Shown piece by piece: positions 47,331-59,801 of a stretch of DNA of 64,000 bases. The position numbers and the translations under genes were made by a program. Positions within the stretch are counted from its first letter, which is position 1. Every line of letters begins with the position of its first letter. The stretch comes from Mytilus californianus (lineage: Eukaryota > Mollusca > Bivalvia > Mytilida > Mytilidae), in assembly GCF_021869535.1 (NCBI RefSeq), contig NW_026262690.1:61760995-61824994 (forward strand). Direction: 5' to 3'. The notes beneath the pieces were generated by a model, which was not told where the DNA came from, did no database searches, and saw nothing but the letters and a program-made list of their open reading frames with translations.

Positions 47331-47851
47331 GAAGTCTTAGATCCTTAGAATAGGCGTCTATCTGTTATCGTACCGATTGTGTCTTGTTCCTGATGTTGAC
47401 ATTTTGACTATGTAAGGATTCGGATTGCGGGTGATGCATGCTTAGCATAAGACGATTACCCTGTCAACACACCCAGATAACTCCTTACTTAGTTTTTGTG
47501 TGTTTTGTTGATTAGTCTTCTTAATCGATTTATAAGATAACAACATCAGTAAACTACTGTTCCCTATATTTAATAGTAACACTATAATAATGATTCTGAA
47601 TGATGCATTAACGATAGAAAAAAAAAGTTAGTAAGAAGGCATGTATATTTTGATCTCATATGTTTCCCCTTAAAAAAACTTAATGATTAAACAAAGGTTA
47701 TTATTTCAATAAAATAATATCAAACATGAGGTCGAAATGAAATGATATTTAACGGGTTTTTGTGTTGTTTATGAAAAAATAAGGAGATGTGGTTGATTAT
47801 GAGTAACCATATACAGTAGTGACCTTTAAAGGTTCAGTTGCAGTAATTTAA
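47331..47851. other. Non-coding interval, end of unit 3
   Basis: Homology with unit 1 continues to about 47640. The remainder is AT-rich with nothing recognised. Confidence 0.4.
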
Positions 47852-48110
47852 TCATTGTTTTATATTTGACTCTTTGTGAGGCGCACGGACCTGTATGTAG
47901 ATATCTATAAACTCATCTGTAAGAACGTCCGTGTAGTATGTCCGGCATACCACCACCACATTGTTGGCAGCTTTGTCGACCGGTACGAAGACAACCCATT
48001 TTGTGAGTACTTGAAGTGTGTTTCTTATTCTTAAAGTGGGCGAATTATATACCCTTGGTATATTTCTGAATTGTTTAGATGTATGAAGGGTATGCATTTT
48101 TCAAAGGAAG
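47852..48110 (-). pseudogene. Naiad linker/RT N-terminal fragment with Cys at the TGA position
   Basis: The minus strand encodes RIRNTLQVLTKWVVFVPVDK and AANNVVVVCRTYYTDVLTDE. It aligns with 61.5-61.4 kb, where the Cys codon (TGC here) is replaced by TGA. Truncated on both sides. Confidence 0.65.
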
Positions 48111-48289
48111 TTTAATTCTTCGCCTTATTTTTGATCATTGCATTACAAAATACAATGAGAAAAATTATGTTATGGTTTTTATTTACTAAAATGATCAATC
48201 GTCTGGTGATCGTATGAAATTTACCTTTGAAAAATTTGGTCTGTTGTTGCAGCTGCCTCTATATTGTTAGAAACTAACCACTCTAATAC

Positions 48290-48545
48290 AATAACAATTT
48301 CGTGTAAATTCAGGACGAGAACAAATTATCAATCATCTATTAGGTATGGCTTGCAAATGAGGTCGATTGGGATGAAGGGTTGGAAATGTTGACTGCAACT
48401 ATATAAGTGTATGTTGGGTATGTTGAGTTTTTTTTCAGCATGCTACCTACAGACCTCTCAAAAATAGTTGCATCGGGGTCTTTAACGTCATAGAGCGTTG
48501 CACTCTCCCTACACAAGGCATAAGAGTTAACGTCCTCATTCCGAT
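48290..48545 (-). repeat. Dispersed repeat
   Basis: Marked by TTCAGGACGAGAACA, which also occurs near 36780. Probably the tail of a retroelement. Minus-strand frames here have no convincing gene structure. Confidence 0.4.
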
Positions 48546-49180
48546 TGGTCATTGCTGCGTATTTATACTTTGAAGCTGGTAAATATTTGTATACATAATG
48601 GTCAGATTATATTTTATTTCACAGTAAGATATGCAAAATATAATGTCAACTGCCATTATGAAATTGATAATGTTACTATCAAGACAACTTTTAAAGCAAC
48701 GTCTTTGTACAAAGTTGATCCTAGAAGGTTTTGGATGTTTTCTTTTGACCATTTGTTTTATGCTCAAGGGATAATAAAATAACCTAATTTGTCACTTAAA
48801 ATGTACTCAAAATGTTTCATTAAATCGAACCAATACCAAATAAGTAGCTACTGGGTGGACGATACCCTGAGAGACTTACAGTCCAGCAGTAACAGGAACA
48901 ACCTAGCAGTAATTAAAACATATGATACAGAATTTGATGCGCACAATAAGTGTCACAAGATACACTCGAGACCAAATTTTGTGAAGCCAAGCCAAGAAAC
49001 ATTTGTGAGCTTCAAACCTTATTGGTCTATAATGTCTTTAATAAAAAATTTTGTATAATGTTTAAAAATGTAGACTCGAGCTTTTTGTTAACTTATTCTA
49101 ACTGGTACTCTACATGTAACTATAATGTAACAAACAAAACAGAAATGCGACTTTCTTTTAGAGAAAAAAAAACAATGTTT
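48546..49180. other. Non-coding interval
   Basis: No gene recognised. A 19-bp stretch (AAGCCAAGCCAAGAAACAT) near 48982 is repeated inside the Mutator-like element at about 53126. Confidence 0.4.
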
Positions 49181-49185
49181 ACAAT

Positions 49186-49278
49186 AAAAACCCACAAGTT
49201 AAAGACAATAAAAAGCCACAAGTTGAAAACAATCAACACCCACAAGTTGAAGACAATAAAAACCCACAAGTTGAAGAA
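49186..49278 (+). repeat. Minisatellite of four copies of about 21 bp
   Basis: Units share CCCACAAGTT(A/G)AAGACAATA. On the + strand they would read HKLKTIK/N-S/T four times within a 134-codon frame. I see no start context or splice evidence for a gene. Confidence 0.7.
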
Positions 49279-49364
49279 AGACAGACAAAACCATGATAAA
49301 GAGAAACGAAGAGACAAACAACAGTTCTCAAAATCCTTTACAGAAATGAGATAAACACTCTATA

Positions 49365-49760
49365 AATATTGGCGTCTGACGCTCTTTTCTGGATTTATCT
49401 TCATCAAGAATGCTCAAATCTAAACATTTGAAAACAAGGGATGCATAAATACGCTGAAATTTGAGGAGCTATATGTTTAAAAAGGACCAAAACAGAATAG
49501 CAAATTTCATTTAAGGTCAGTGTTGCCTTAGCGAGTTGGAATTTGAGTGTTTGAATAACTTCTTAATCAATGAGCAGGGAATTTTACATAACTATATGTT
49601 ATAAATTATATCAGTACCAAGCTGTTGACTTACAGTCCACCATCAGCGGTGTCGATCCCGTACTAATAAATGAAAAGTACACTGTATAAATTTCTCGCGT
49701 CCGAAGAGCGTTTCTGAATTTATCTTCGTAGGGAACGCTCAAATCTAAACATTTAGACCC
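49365..49760 (-). repeat. Tandem copies of a hammerhead-like repeat
   Basis: Two copies offset by about 320 bp share GCTCAAATCTAAACATTT and a degenerate TTGATGA-stem-GAAA-like block (about 49415-49370 and 49745-49690). Same family as 1870-2500, opposite strand. Confidence 0.45.
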
Positions 49761-50560
49761 ATTGGTGGCCTTGGGCTGTTTCTGCTTTTTGGTCGGGTAG
49801 TTGTCTCTGACAGATTCCCCATTTCCATTTACTATTCTATTTAGAGGCGGCGGATGCTGAATACGCTGAAACGTTCGGAGCTATATGAACGATACTAGTA
49901 AATTGATAATGGAAAGTAAGAACTATCTTCGGAAACAATTTTTACTAAACATACTAGATTATACATATCGATAAATGAGTATTATATATATATATATTTA
50001 TCATATACTTGTATAAAATATTATTTAAATTTCACAGTTCAATAACATTTAAAAATATTAAAAGGCTATGAAAGGATTACTATGTTTATTGACCAGATTC
50101 CCAAGAATTTCCTCAGCGGGCTGATAAACGAACCTTTATTGACTGCTTCCGGAATGTTATCACATGCCTTTCCGTTAATGTCCGTGACGTTTATCACATG
50201 CAACTTCGTGCATTTCCGGAAATTTGTTAGAAAACGACAACACAGCGAGGAAAACCGCAAGTGATTTAAGACTTTTCACAAAATGGTTGAGGAGTTAAAA
50301 TGAATTAAGATTAAACATGTTTTGAAAGACATAAATGAGATGCCAGAAATTGTCCATGACAATTTAAAGGAAAAACTATGCACATGTTTTCGGGGGCAAC
50401 CATCACAGGAAAGGTGACAATAATTTTTTCAAACTAAGAACATGATAATTGTTGTGACAAGATAAATAAAATGCTTTTAATATCAATAAAAACAATTAAA
50501 GTTAAGAAATTTGTATTTGGTTGTCTGTTAATTATTATCTAAAAGTTCAAAGAAAGACAA
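49761..50560. other. Non-coding interval
   Basis: 49740-49850 is a dispersed repeat (TTGGGCTGTTTCTGCTTTTT). 50080-50260 shares TTATCACATGCCTTTCCGT with 50880-50930. No gene. Confidence 0.4.
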
Positions 50561-50629
50561 AATTTTAATAGTTCTCGTCTGTATTTCTTCTGCTGAAGTA
50601 TATGATAAAAAGATCATTACATGTCATTT

Positions 50630-50750
50630 TTCATATTAGACCCTTTATCGGCCCTCGTTCATGAATTCAGCCCTCGAGCCTGCGGCTCTTGGGCTGATAT
50701 CACGACCTAGGACCAAATAAAGGGTCTGATATGAAAAATGCCATGAAATA
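50630..50750. repeat. Imperfect palindrome, copy 1
   Basis: Arms with GTCATTTTTCATATTAGACC and its near complement GGGTCTGATATGAAAAATG flank a centre with CCTCGAGCCTGCGGCTCTTG. Similar to 51345-51465. Confidence 0.7.
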
Positions 50751-51344
50751 ATCTATACATATTTGTTTTTCATATACTTAGAGTAAATAACTTATGTATT
50801 TTTTACATATGATAATAGCATTAAATTTACGTGAATTCCATATTTTCCGAAATGGTGTTTAACGAGCTGATATGAAAAATTTATCACATGCCTCCAGCTA
50901 TCACATGCCTTTCCGTAACGTTATCCGGAAAATACACCTCAATGGTACGTTTTCAGTGAAAAACATAACAAAGTAGGGTACAAAACAATTATTAAGAAAC
51001 AGGAAAATATATTATGTAAAATGCAAAAAAAAAAAACAATGATACAACAAATGCATTTTTCAAAGTTTCTATCATAATTTAGAAAGTTACTTTACAAATG
51101 TTACCTTTTCCAAACAATGTTTATTGTGTTGTGTTGATTTTTTGTTTATCCTTAATATAAAAATATATCATACTGTTGTTTGTCTCCTCTGTTGAGGCAT
51201 ATGATATAAATATTTTATATCGGATGTATGGCTTCTGACGTCCGTAAACTTTTCACTTTTTGAACTTCTACTTCAGAACCACTTAAAAGGATCAATATAT
51301 TAAAGTGTTATTTTTCTCCATTGTTGAAGCATATGATAAAAATA

Positions 51345-51465
51345 TCATAACGTCATTTTTCATATCAGATGTATTATCAGCCCTCGGTCAATATCTGCCC
51401 TCGAGCCTTCGGCTCTTGAGCTAATATTGGACCTTGGGCTGATAATACATCTGATTTGAAAAATG
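51345..51465. repeat. Imperfect palindrome, copy 2
   Basis: Arms with TCATTTTTCATATCAGATG and CATCTGATTTGAAAAATG, and a centre with CCTCGAGCCTTCGGCTCTTG. The flank AAGCATATGATAAAAATATC recurs before copy 1 and at about 51197. Confidence 0.7.
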
Positions 51466-51469
51466 CAAT

Positions 51470-52628
51470 GTAATAATCTGATATTATTGCATGGTTGATA
51501 ATGATATAATATGATTTAATTTAAACGTAAATTACTAATGTCGAATATAATGATGCTTACCATAGAGTCACCCTGGATTTCATTAATAATATATCATAAA
51601 ATCATATTATATGTCTGACAAGAAAGAGAAGGTCATTGATATCTTAAAAATCTTCAAAATGAAATCTGGGACATTAGTAACATAAATAAAATTAAAAGCA
51701 AAAAAACAAGAGAATAATACTTAAAACATGTGAATATTTCGAATTTCTTTAGTGTAATTAAGTGATAGTTATTAGATACAGTACATGTATGTATACATGT
51801 ACTAACAGTGACTTCGTTTATACACGAATGCACATGTGTCCAGTCAGCATTGGTCAGTTTCGTGTGTATTATCTGAAATCCGCAATTTTATTGTGGCCTC
51901 TTTTACAATTATTACAGCTACACAGAATCAGTATTGTATTCAATATGTTTATTCCTGTTCACGATGCAAACTTATTAGGTGATCAAGTAGTTTCCACAAC
52001 ATGATGCAACGTTACTGCATACATGTATTGAAGACCATGTGTATTTTCGATCCTTGATCATAGAAATTAGCATTACTAATTAACAATAATAAAGTGGTAT
52101 ACATAATATGTGAAAACAAAACATTATTACCTCATCAATTAAGACTTCTTTTACACTTTAGTCGTGTAAACAAAACAAAAAAAGTTCAAAATTAGCTATC
52201 GTCGGCAAAAATCAACTGATGAAGAGTCATGCTACAAAGATTATCATCAGTTTCGCGGTTCAGTGAAGCTTTAATAAAATCATATACAATATAGGTGAAG
52301 AAACGTACCGTATTCCGGTAAACATTTGATTATGAAAAACTGTTCTAATGTATATATATATATATATATCTAACTTTATAGATCTAAGATATTGAATATT
52401 TTCCCTAGATAATCAATAACTAATATACAGGGATGCTTAAAGGGATAGTAGCTACGATTTTGACAAAATTATGACCAAGTTTTAAAGCTGCTAAAATCAA
52501 AGATCTGTACTTTAAATTAACAATAAGATCGGTGGAATGTTTATATAAAGTACAGAAGTGTTAATAATTGATAATTAATATCGTGTAGCGTCCCGTTTCA
52601 TCTCATTAATTATGCATCGGGTTTACTT
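51470..52628. other. Non-coding interval
   Basis: AT-rich. A (TA)n tract lies at about 52351-52368. No gene recognised. Confidence 0.4.
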
Positions 52629-52636
52629 CCCGAACT

Positions 52637-55063
52637 GGTGTCTTCTGGCTATTCCTACATTTTGTATTTTGCTATTCTGGCTATTCCTACATGGGAGATT
52701 AGTGGAAGAACAATAGATGTTGTTATTGCAAGATATGTTGTTTTAGTCATTAGTGTCTAATTGGGTCAAAGGTAATTTTACCTGTGGAAATTAAATAAAA
52801 ATTATTATTTATATGTAAAAAATAGGGTTTTTTTTTGTTTGAAAACATGCATTAAGTATTAAAATTAAGTGTTTCTAATATTATGGAATTTCTAGAAAAT
52901 AAAATTATTTAAAAGAAAAGGAAGTAAAAGCATTTAGTAGTCTGGAAAATAAAATTATTTAAAAGAAAAAGTAGTAAAAGCATTTGAAAGTCTGGAAAAA
53001 ACGTATTTAAAAGAAAAGGTAGTTAAAGCATTTAATAGTAACCTACAGTTTCAATTTTAGCTTCAAAGATTTAATCAATTTCATTATTTGAATAAATTAT
53101 GAATTTTTAAACAAAAACAGATTAAGCCAAGCCAAGAAACATTGAACTCTGATTAGCTTTGAACACTATTAACTTATGCTCAGTGTCTTAACTGAACACC
53201 ACAAGCTATACCAAACAAGTAAGCATTATTATAAATAGCCAGATTTTTCCTGTGATGTTCATTCTCAGTTCATCATGGCTAATGCACAATTAGATATCAG
53301 ATTTACAACAAATAGATTAGGCAACCAGAACTTGGTACACAATTCCTACAAGTTCCAGATAAAGTCAAGACGTGGAGACAGATGTTATTGGAAATGCTCT
53401 ACCCGTAACTGCCCTGCCACTATCAACACACGCAACAACATACCAACCAAAGTGGATGCTAATCACAATCATCACTCAGACAGAATGCAACTCAGAGCAG
53501 ACGATGTACTAGAACGTATGAAATCTCGTTGTAAAGATGAACTCACTGCAATTCCAACTATTTATGAAGAAGAATTGGTAAAACTACGTGACCGGGAATG
53601 GAATGATGACACACACCAACTAGTTGAACACATACCAACCTTCTACTCATGCAAAGACCAGCTTTACAACGAGAGACACAAGCTATTACCAGCACTACCA
53701 ACATCAGTTCCAGATATCACAGTAGATGGTGAATGGGCTGAAACTACTACTGGACAACCTTTCCTACTTGCAGATGATAACACCAATGGTCGAATGCTTG
53801 TATTCAGTACCCAAGAGAACCTCATACATCTAGCAGCAGCAGACACCATCTACTGTGATGGAACATTCTATGTTTGTCCAACTATGTTCTACCAGCTGTA
53901 CACTTTCCACGCCAAAGTTGATGGTACTATGTTTCCACTTTTTTACAGTCTCCTAACCGGTTAAGATCAGCAGATATACACAAGGCTACTAACTATTCTT
54001 CAAGATCTATGTAACCAATTCAACATACTACTACAACCAGCCACGATGTTCCTCGACTACGAAATAGCCATCAGAAACGCAGCAACTTCAATCTTCCCAG
54101 GAATCAACAATAAAGGGTGCTTTTTCCACTACACTCAGTGTATCTGGCGAAATGCACAGAAGCATGGTTTGTAGACTGAATACAGCGAAAAAGGCGACAT
54201 TCACCAACTTGTTCGAAGAGCTGCAGTTCTGCCACTTTTACCACCCAATACAGTTGAAGATGTTTGGTTTAACGCACTGGAGGACATCGATTATGCAGAT
54301 ACTAACACACCAACCCTTAACTTTACAGACTATGTAACCAGCTACTGGGTAGAAAACAACCAAAGCCTATGGAACCACTACTCAACAGAAGGTCCTAGAA
54401 CAACAAATCATTTAGAAAGTTGGCATAGTAAACTAAAGAAGTTAGTAAAGGCACCTCACCCAAACATCTTCAGCATGATCAAGTTGTTGAGACAAGAAGA
54501 AGCCTTCCATGCTCTCACACTTATCCAATACAGAGCCGGCGGGAAACGTATTCCAAGAAAGAGAAAATACCGGGAAATAGATGACAGACTGCAAACACTG
54601 AAAACAAGGTTACAGAATGATGAGCTTACTCCAGTCGAGTATGGAGATGCTGCTTCTTATCTCCTGCACATTGATTAAGACTTTGTATTCCCTTGTATGT
54701 TCAATTAAGTGCAATGTATTACTGTGTGAGTGCTATGTTCAATGTCAATTTAGTGCTTTGATTCAAAGAATAATTATTAAAATTTTACATATTTCTATTT
54801 CTATTATGCCTATAAATTTATATTGTGTTTTTGAATATTATTTACACAAAATGTGCTATGAAATTATTAAATAAAATATTGTAATATAAACTTCTTTATT
54901 TTCCACAATCATTACCTGGATTTACCTTGATTCATTAGTTTAGTGTTGTTACAACATTATCCTACATAATCCCATTGTTTACATAAAAATTCTGGGAACT
55001 CCTACATAAAATTTTACTATTTTACCTATAAAATTCAAAATGTAGGAATAGCCAGAATGAACC
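52637..55063 (+). mobile_element. Mutator-like DNA transposon, nearly complete
   Basis: Flanked by an 8-bp duplication CCCGAACT (52629-52636 and 55064-55071). Terminal inverted repeats of about 28 bp share TTCTGGCTATTCCTACATTT at both ends. Part of the left end sequence is repeated just inside (about 52675-52692). It carries a transposase gene with two stops. Confidence 0.8.
53275..54678 (+). pseudogene. MULE transposase with FLYWCH zinc finger, two in-frame stops
   Basis: The frame runs 468 codons including the final TAA (54676-54678), with only a TAA at 53962-53964 and a TAG at 54172-54174 inside. An N-terminal FLYWCH-type finger (about residues 20-65, YKFQIKSRRGDRCYWKC, with CPATIN and HNHHS) precedes the MULE catalytic domain: YCDGTFYVCP (first Asp), MFLDYEIAI (second Asp), CFFHYTQC and TTNHLESWHSKL (candidate final Glu). 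Start ATG 53275 lies 38 nt after a TATAAATA (53230-53237). This would cut and reinsert the element. The first stop separates the two catalytic aspartates, so this copy is probably dead or only just inactivated. Confidence 0.8.
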
Positions 55064-55071
55064 CCCGAACT

Positions 55072-55393
55072 TTGCCGACACAGCGAGTGAGATTACCAAG
55101 ATATAAATAAATATGAACATGTGCTTTTATTTTCTTACGTATTTGACAATTTCTTTAGATTAAACGTACATATCTAAAACCATTTATCAAATTATGTAAA
55201 CAACAAAATATACCAAATGCCTGCATATTATTCGAACCCAAGGTTCTCCAACAATGGCGATATTATACACTTGTTTTATATTTGTATGACAAAACAATGC
55301 CGATAACGTATACACGTGTTTGTGAATTGAATTTGGGCGTTCATGCAGGGTACACCGGAAGAATAAATAAAATTGTTAGAAGTTGACTTTTAA
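55072..55393. other. Non-coding interval
   Basis: Nothing recognised. Confidence 0.4.
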
Positions 55394-55692
55394 TAGATAT
55401 AAGAAGATGTGGTATGAGTGCCAATGAGACAACTCTCCATCCAAGTCAAAATTTATAAAAGTAAACCATTAAAGGTCACAGTACGGTCTTCAACACGGAG
55501 CCTAGGCTCACACCGAACATTAAGCTATAAAGGGCCCCAAAAAATTACTAGTGTAAAACCATTCAAACGGGAAAACCAACGGTCTAATCTATATAAAAAA
55601 CGAGAAACGAGAAACACTTATGAACCACATCAGCAAACGACAACTACTGAACATCAGATTCCTGACTTAGGACAGGTGCAAACAAATGCAGT
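55394..55692 (-). mobile_element. 5'-truncated Naiad 3' end
   Basis: Nearly identical to 58889-59190, with the same terminal sequence at about 55394. Truncated after about 300 bp. Confidence 0.65.
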
Positions 55693-57960
55693 AATGTCTT
55701 CTAAGTTGTGAGATCACTGCTCTTAAATTTATAAAGATATTTTGGACAATAATGATTTGAACACGTCGCGATTTATTTTCATGTGATCTGGATTCGAAAA
55801 GTTCAGAAATGTTTTTTACATTTCGCAAACCGTCGTAATGTCGACTGCTTATATAATGACTTTATCTGCGTGTCGGGTGTTTGTAAATGATTCTAATGAC
55901 CGATCTCATCGCCGTTATTTATTTTCAATTTACAATAACTTGTCTGCACCTCTTTACTGTTTCTTTTTTCTCAAAGAAACTGTAAACACACGTTCCATTT
56001 CCGCTATTACATTCCTCTGTTCGACATTTTCCCTTCGGGGGACAATTTGCGATTGCGCATTGGGAACTGCGGAGTTAAGGTCAACATAGGTCATATGAAT
56101 AAGGGTTGGGTTAACATCGAATTTTTGTCTATAGACAAAAACTAAATTCAGGTGTAAAACGTTAAAAAGCTTCTAAATGCTAATTGGAAAGTAAACAGTG
56201 ATGGCTTTATTCATTCTAAATAAACCTTTTGTACAAAATCCGGCATATAGATTAGAAAAAATAATTTTAATGAAAATCGTAGCTGTAGATTAAATAAATT
56301 GCTATCAGCAAAGGTGCAATAAAATTGATTAATTTGTGTTAAAAAAAAGTAAAATCGTGTCAGTACCGAAGCATTTACAGAACGATCAAGATTTATTTAA
56401 ACCAAACCAACAGAAAACTGGAGATAAACTCAGGTGTTTTGGGAGTATCAGCAGTTCCTCTTCCAATATTGACATCTGTCGAGATACTCGAATTGAAATA
56501 TGTTAATGAGTCAAAACCAGTGAAACAGCATCAGACAATAGCGAATTGGTAAACACTTCTTATCTTTTAGGTTAAGGGTATAAACAATTCTCTGATACAT
56601 AGCAACAACAAAAAAATAATACAACACACAATACAAGTCTGAAAATAAAGAAAAAGGCAACTCGTAGGTCTTTTGAATAATTATTCGGGGTCATTGGTGA
56701 CACAGATATTCCGTAACAGTCAACCAAATTATGATGCTGACCGTTAATATTTGCACTTTATTACAGATGGGCAAATGATTAGGTTTGCAGGAATTAAGTA
56801 AAACATGACCATTCAATTGTTATGATAGTATCATCTATAAAGCAAACAAGTTCCGACATTGTCCTTTAAATCTTTTTGTTGTGTAAATTAACTTTTCAAA
56901 ATTATTTGTAATGTGTTTATTGGCAAACATACATTCACCAATATCATATACAAAGTTTAAGGGATTAGTGCTCAGTAACATCCGGAAAGACAAGACAAGT
57001 ACATATTGTTTTATTTTTATTTTCTGTACATGAAACAAACTCTTGAAATAATTTTCTCAAACGTAGGTAGTCCAGATAGGGAGCATATCTATATAACCTT
57101 AAGTATATTTGTTTTTACATACTTTATTCGTTGGAGCCAGTGGTTCTAGTAGGAATACGCTCTTTGTGATGCTTTGTATCTTTTTGTAATATATGATTTT
57201 TTTCAATTAAAATACTTTTAAAATACGTTTTTATGCTACAATATATGCTTGTCCGCTTTGCATTATTGTTCTCTATATATAGCATTTTGTAAACAATATG
57301 ATAAAGTTTCGTATGCATTTTTTAAAAAGTTTTTGTAAGGTCCCTAAATAAAACTATTCCTAAGCACAGTGGCAGTTCTATTACAAAAGTTTTGTTTGTG
57401 TCTATCTATTTAGTTCTTCACATGCCTCAGATACTTTGGAACAAGTCCAGGATATGTTTTCTCCTGTTTTTATAAAGTCCAAACAGAAAGTAAATGTATT
57501 GTCCTGTACTAATGTCACTTATATTCTGTGAGTGATCCTGTATTGGAACCACTGTCATTTATATCTTACTTTTAGTTTTCTAAAATGATAGCCTATTCAT
57601 TTTATTGCAGATATAAAATATCATTTATATCTAAGATTGAAGATAGTTTTTCTGTGATATTTTGACCTGTTTTTTATTATTATTTAAACAATGTACATGG
57701 CTTTAGATAATTTTGTGCATTTCATATTAAGACTTTCTATATAAAATATCACTACTTAATGAAACCCTGATTTATAAGAAATATGACATCAATATTATAT
57801 GTATTATGAAATCATTTCGAGTTTGTTGCATGTTCTTTATCATTGTTTCAACAATTAATGAAATAGACTCTCTTTTCAGCTCCATGTTTGTAAATATTCA
57901 ATCTATAAATCGAGAAAATGTATTTAGCTCCCCGAGTCAAAGTGAACCTTAGAGATTTTA
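55693..57960. other. Non-coding interval
   Basis: No gene recognised on either strand. GTCAGTACCGAAGCATTTAC near 56355 is a fragment of the hammerhead-like repeat family. Confidence 0.4.
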
Positions 57961-57964
57961 GCGG

Positions 57965-58190
57965 TTTTGTACTGGGGGGTTTGTACTTACACGACGGGTG
58001 CCACATGTGGAGCAGGATCTTCCCTTCCGGAGCACCTGAAATCATCCCTGGTTTTTAATGGGGATCATGTTGGTCGGTTTTTAATTTTCTATGTTGTGTT
58101 TTGTGTAACTGTTGTTTGTCTTTTGGTCTTTTTCTTAATAACGTTATTTTTTCAAGAAACTCATGACGTGCACACTATATTCGGTAAGAA
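57965..58190 (+). repeat. Penelope-like 3' UTR fragment
   Basis: Shares GCCACATGTGGAGCAGGATC and GGAGCACCTGA with 26740-26800 and 10170-10230. Confidence 0.5.
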
Positions 58191-58595
58191 CCGTTTACTT
58201 TAATAAAAACAGAAACACCGCCTATTATCAATATAAAAGTACTTTAATGTCATTCTATCGGAAAATTCATGCAGACATGCTATTTGACAAGGAATAAATA
58301 AAACAATTCTTTGATCGGGCGTCAAGGAAGAAGATTATTTTACAAATGAGACTAGACATATTGCTCTGGAAAATTGGGGACAAGGTTTTTCGAATGTGTT
58401 TCCTAATATAGTTCTTAAATGAAAATAACAATTTAAAAATTGAAGTCCGAAGTGCCTTTCTGGATTAACCTTCATCGTGAATGTTCAACCCCCACCATTT
58501 GAAAGTCAGGGATGCACTAATACCTAAATATGTGAGGAGCTATACGACTAAAAAGCACCTAAAAAAATCATCTAAGGTCAACTTTACTTTAGAAA
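58191..58595. other. Non-coding interval with hammerhead-like repeat fragment
   Basis: 58440-58510 matches the repeat at 49365-49420 (minus orientation). The rest is unassigned. Confidence 0.4.
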
Positions 58596-58886
58596 TTAGA
58601 AACCTTATAAAAATGAGAAAGGAAACGAGGAATGTGTCAAAGAGACAACAATCCAACTAAAGAGCAGAAAACAGCCAAAGGCCACCAATGGGTCTTCAAC
58701 ACACCGAGAAAATCCTGCACCCGGAGGTGGACTTCAGCTGGCCCCTAAACAAAAATGTGTACTAGTTCATAGAAAATGGACGTCACACTAAACTCCGAAA
58801 CATATAAATGAACCGAAATTACTAAAAACATACAAAACTAACAATGGTCAGAGGTTCCTGTACTGGCGCAAAAATGCGGCAGGGTT
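58596..58886 (-). repeat. Dispersed mussel repeat abutting the Naiad end
   Basis: Contains GCCAAAGGCCACCAATGGGT and GACTTCAGCTGGCCCCTAAA. It abuts the Naiad 3' terminus at 58889. Probably a 3' UTR of another retroelement family. Confidence 0.45.
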
Positions 58887-59801
58887 AATAGATATAAGAA
58901 GATGTGGTATGAGTGCCAATGAGACAACTCTCCATCCAAGTCAAAATTTATAAAAGTAAACCATTATAGGTCACAGTACGGTCTTCAACACGGAGCCTTG
59001 GCTCACACCGAACAGTAAGCTATAAAGGGCCCCAAAAAATTACTAGTGTAAAACCATTCAAACGGGAAAACCAACGGTCTAATCTATATAAAAAACGAGA
59101 AACGAGAAACACTTATGAACCACATCAACAAACGACAACTATTGAACATCAGATTCCTGACTTAGGACAGATGCAAACAAATGCAGCGGGCTTAAACGTT
59201 TTAATGGTACCAAACCTTCACCCTTTTTCTGAAACAATAGTGTAACATCACAACATAGAAAGACACACTATAAAATATCAACTGAAATAGCTTAACTCAA
59301 TCAAAGGACATATTAACACCATTGAACATACACTGAACAAATAAATTTGACCTATGACACAATGTAAATACAAAATAAATAAACTAAGGGAAGAATAATA
59401 AAAGTAACATGTTATATCGATAAGAAATGTTAAACAATTAAAGAAAAACAATATGCTCGAACAAAAATATCAGCCATTTGCAATAACTTTAAACACAGGT
59501 AAATGAAAATAATTTTGTTGTTAGGAATACGTGTACAGTACCAATAGAGAAAGGAAATATTTTTACAAAATAAATAATTTTGATGTTCATAGTACGAAGT
59601 GAAAATTTATAGTTATACCAAACACTTATCAAAGCTGGTATATAGACCAGATATAACCCTGAATAACATTAAATAACAAAAAAGCAATACAATTAGTATC
59701 AACAGGTCAAATAAACAAGAAAGTACGATTTGAGAGTACTCGCAGTTACTGACAGCTAGTTAAAACCCAAAACAATTAATAATAAAAAATCATGCATCAG
59801 A

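Larger units (their letters stand above)
30090..47640 (+). repeat. Segmental duplication, unit 3
   Basis: Collinear with unit 1 (8.42-20.66 kb) but enlarged by the composite transposon at 30.4 kb, a 1-kb insertion at about 33.0-34.0 kb and a 5.3-kb block at about 34.2-39.5 kb holding retroelement, SINE and Mutator-like sequences. Contains gene 3. Confidence 0.7.

Noticed and set aside
53275..53964. Domesticated FLYWCH host gene
   Set aside because: The frame continues past the stop into the rest of a MULE transposase, inside perfect target duplications and inverted repeats, so it is a transposon.
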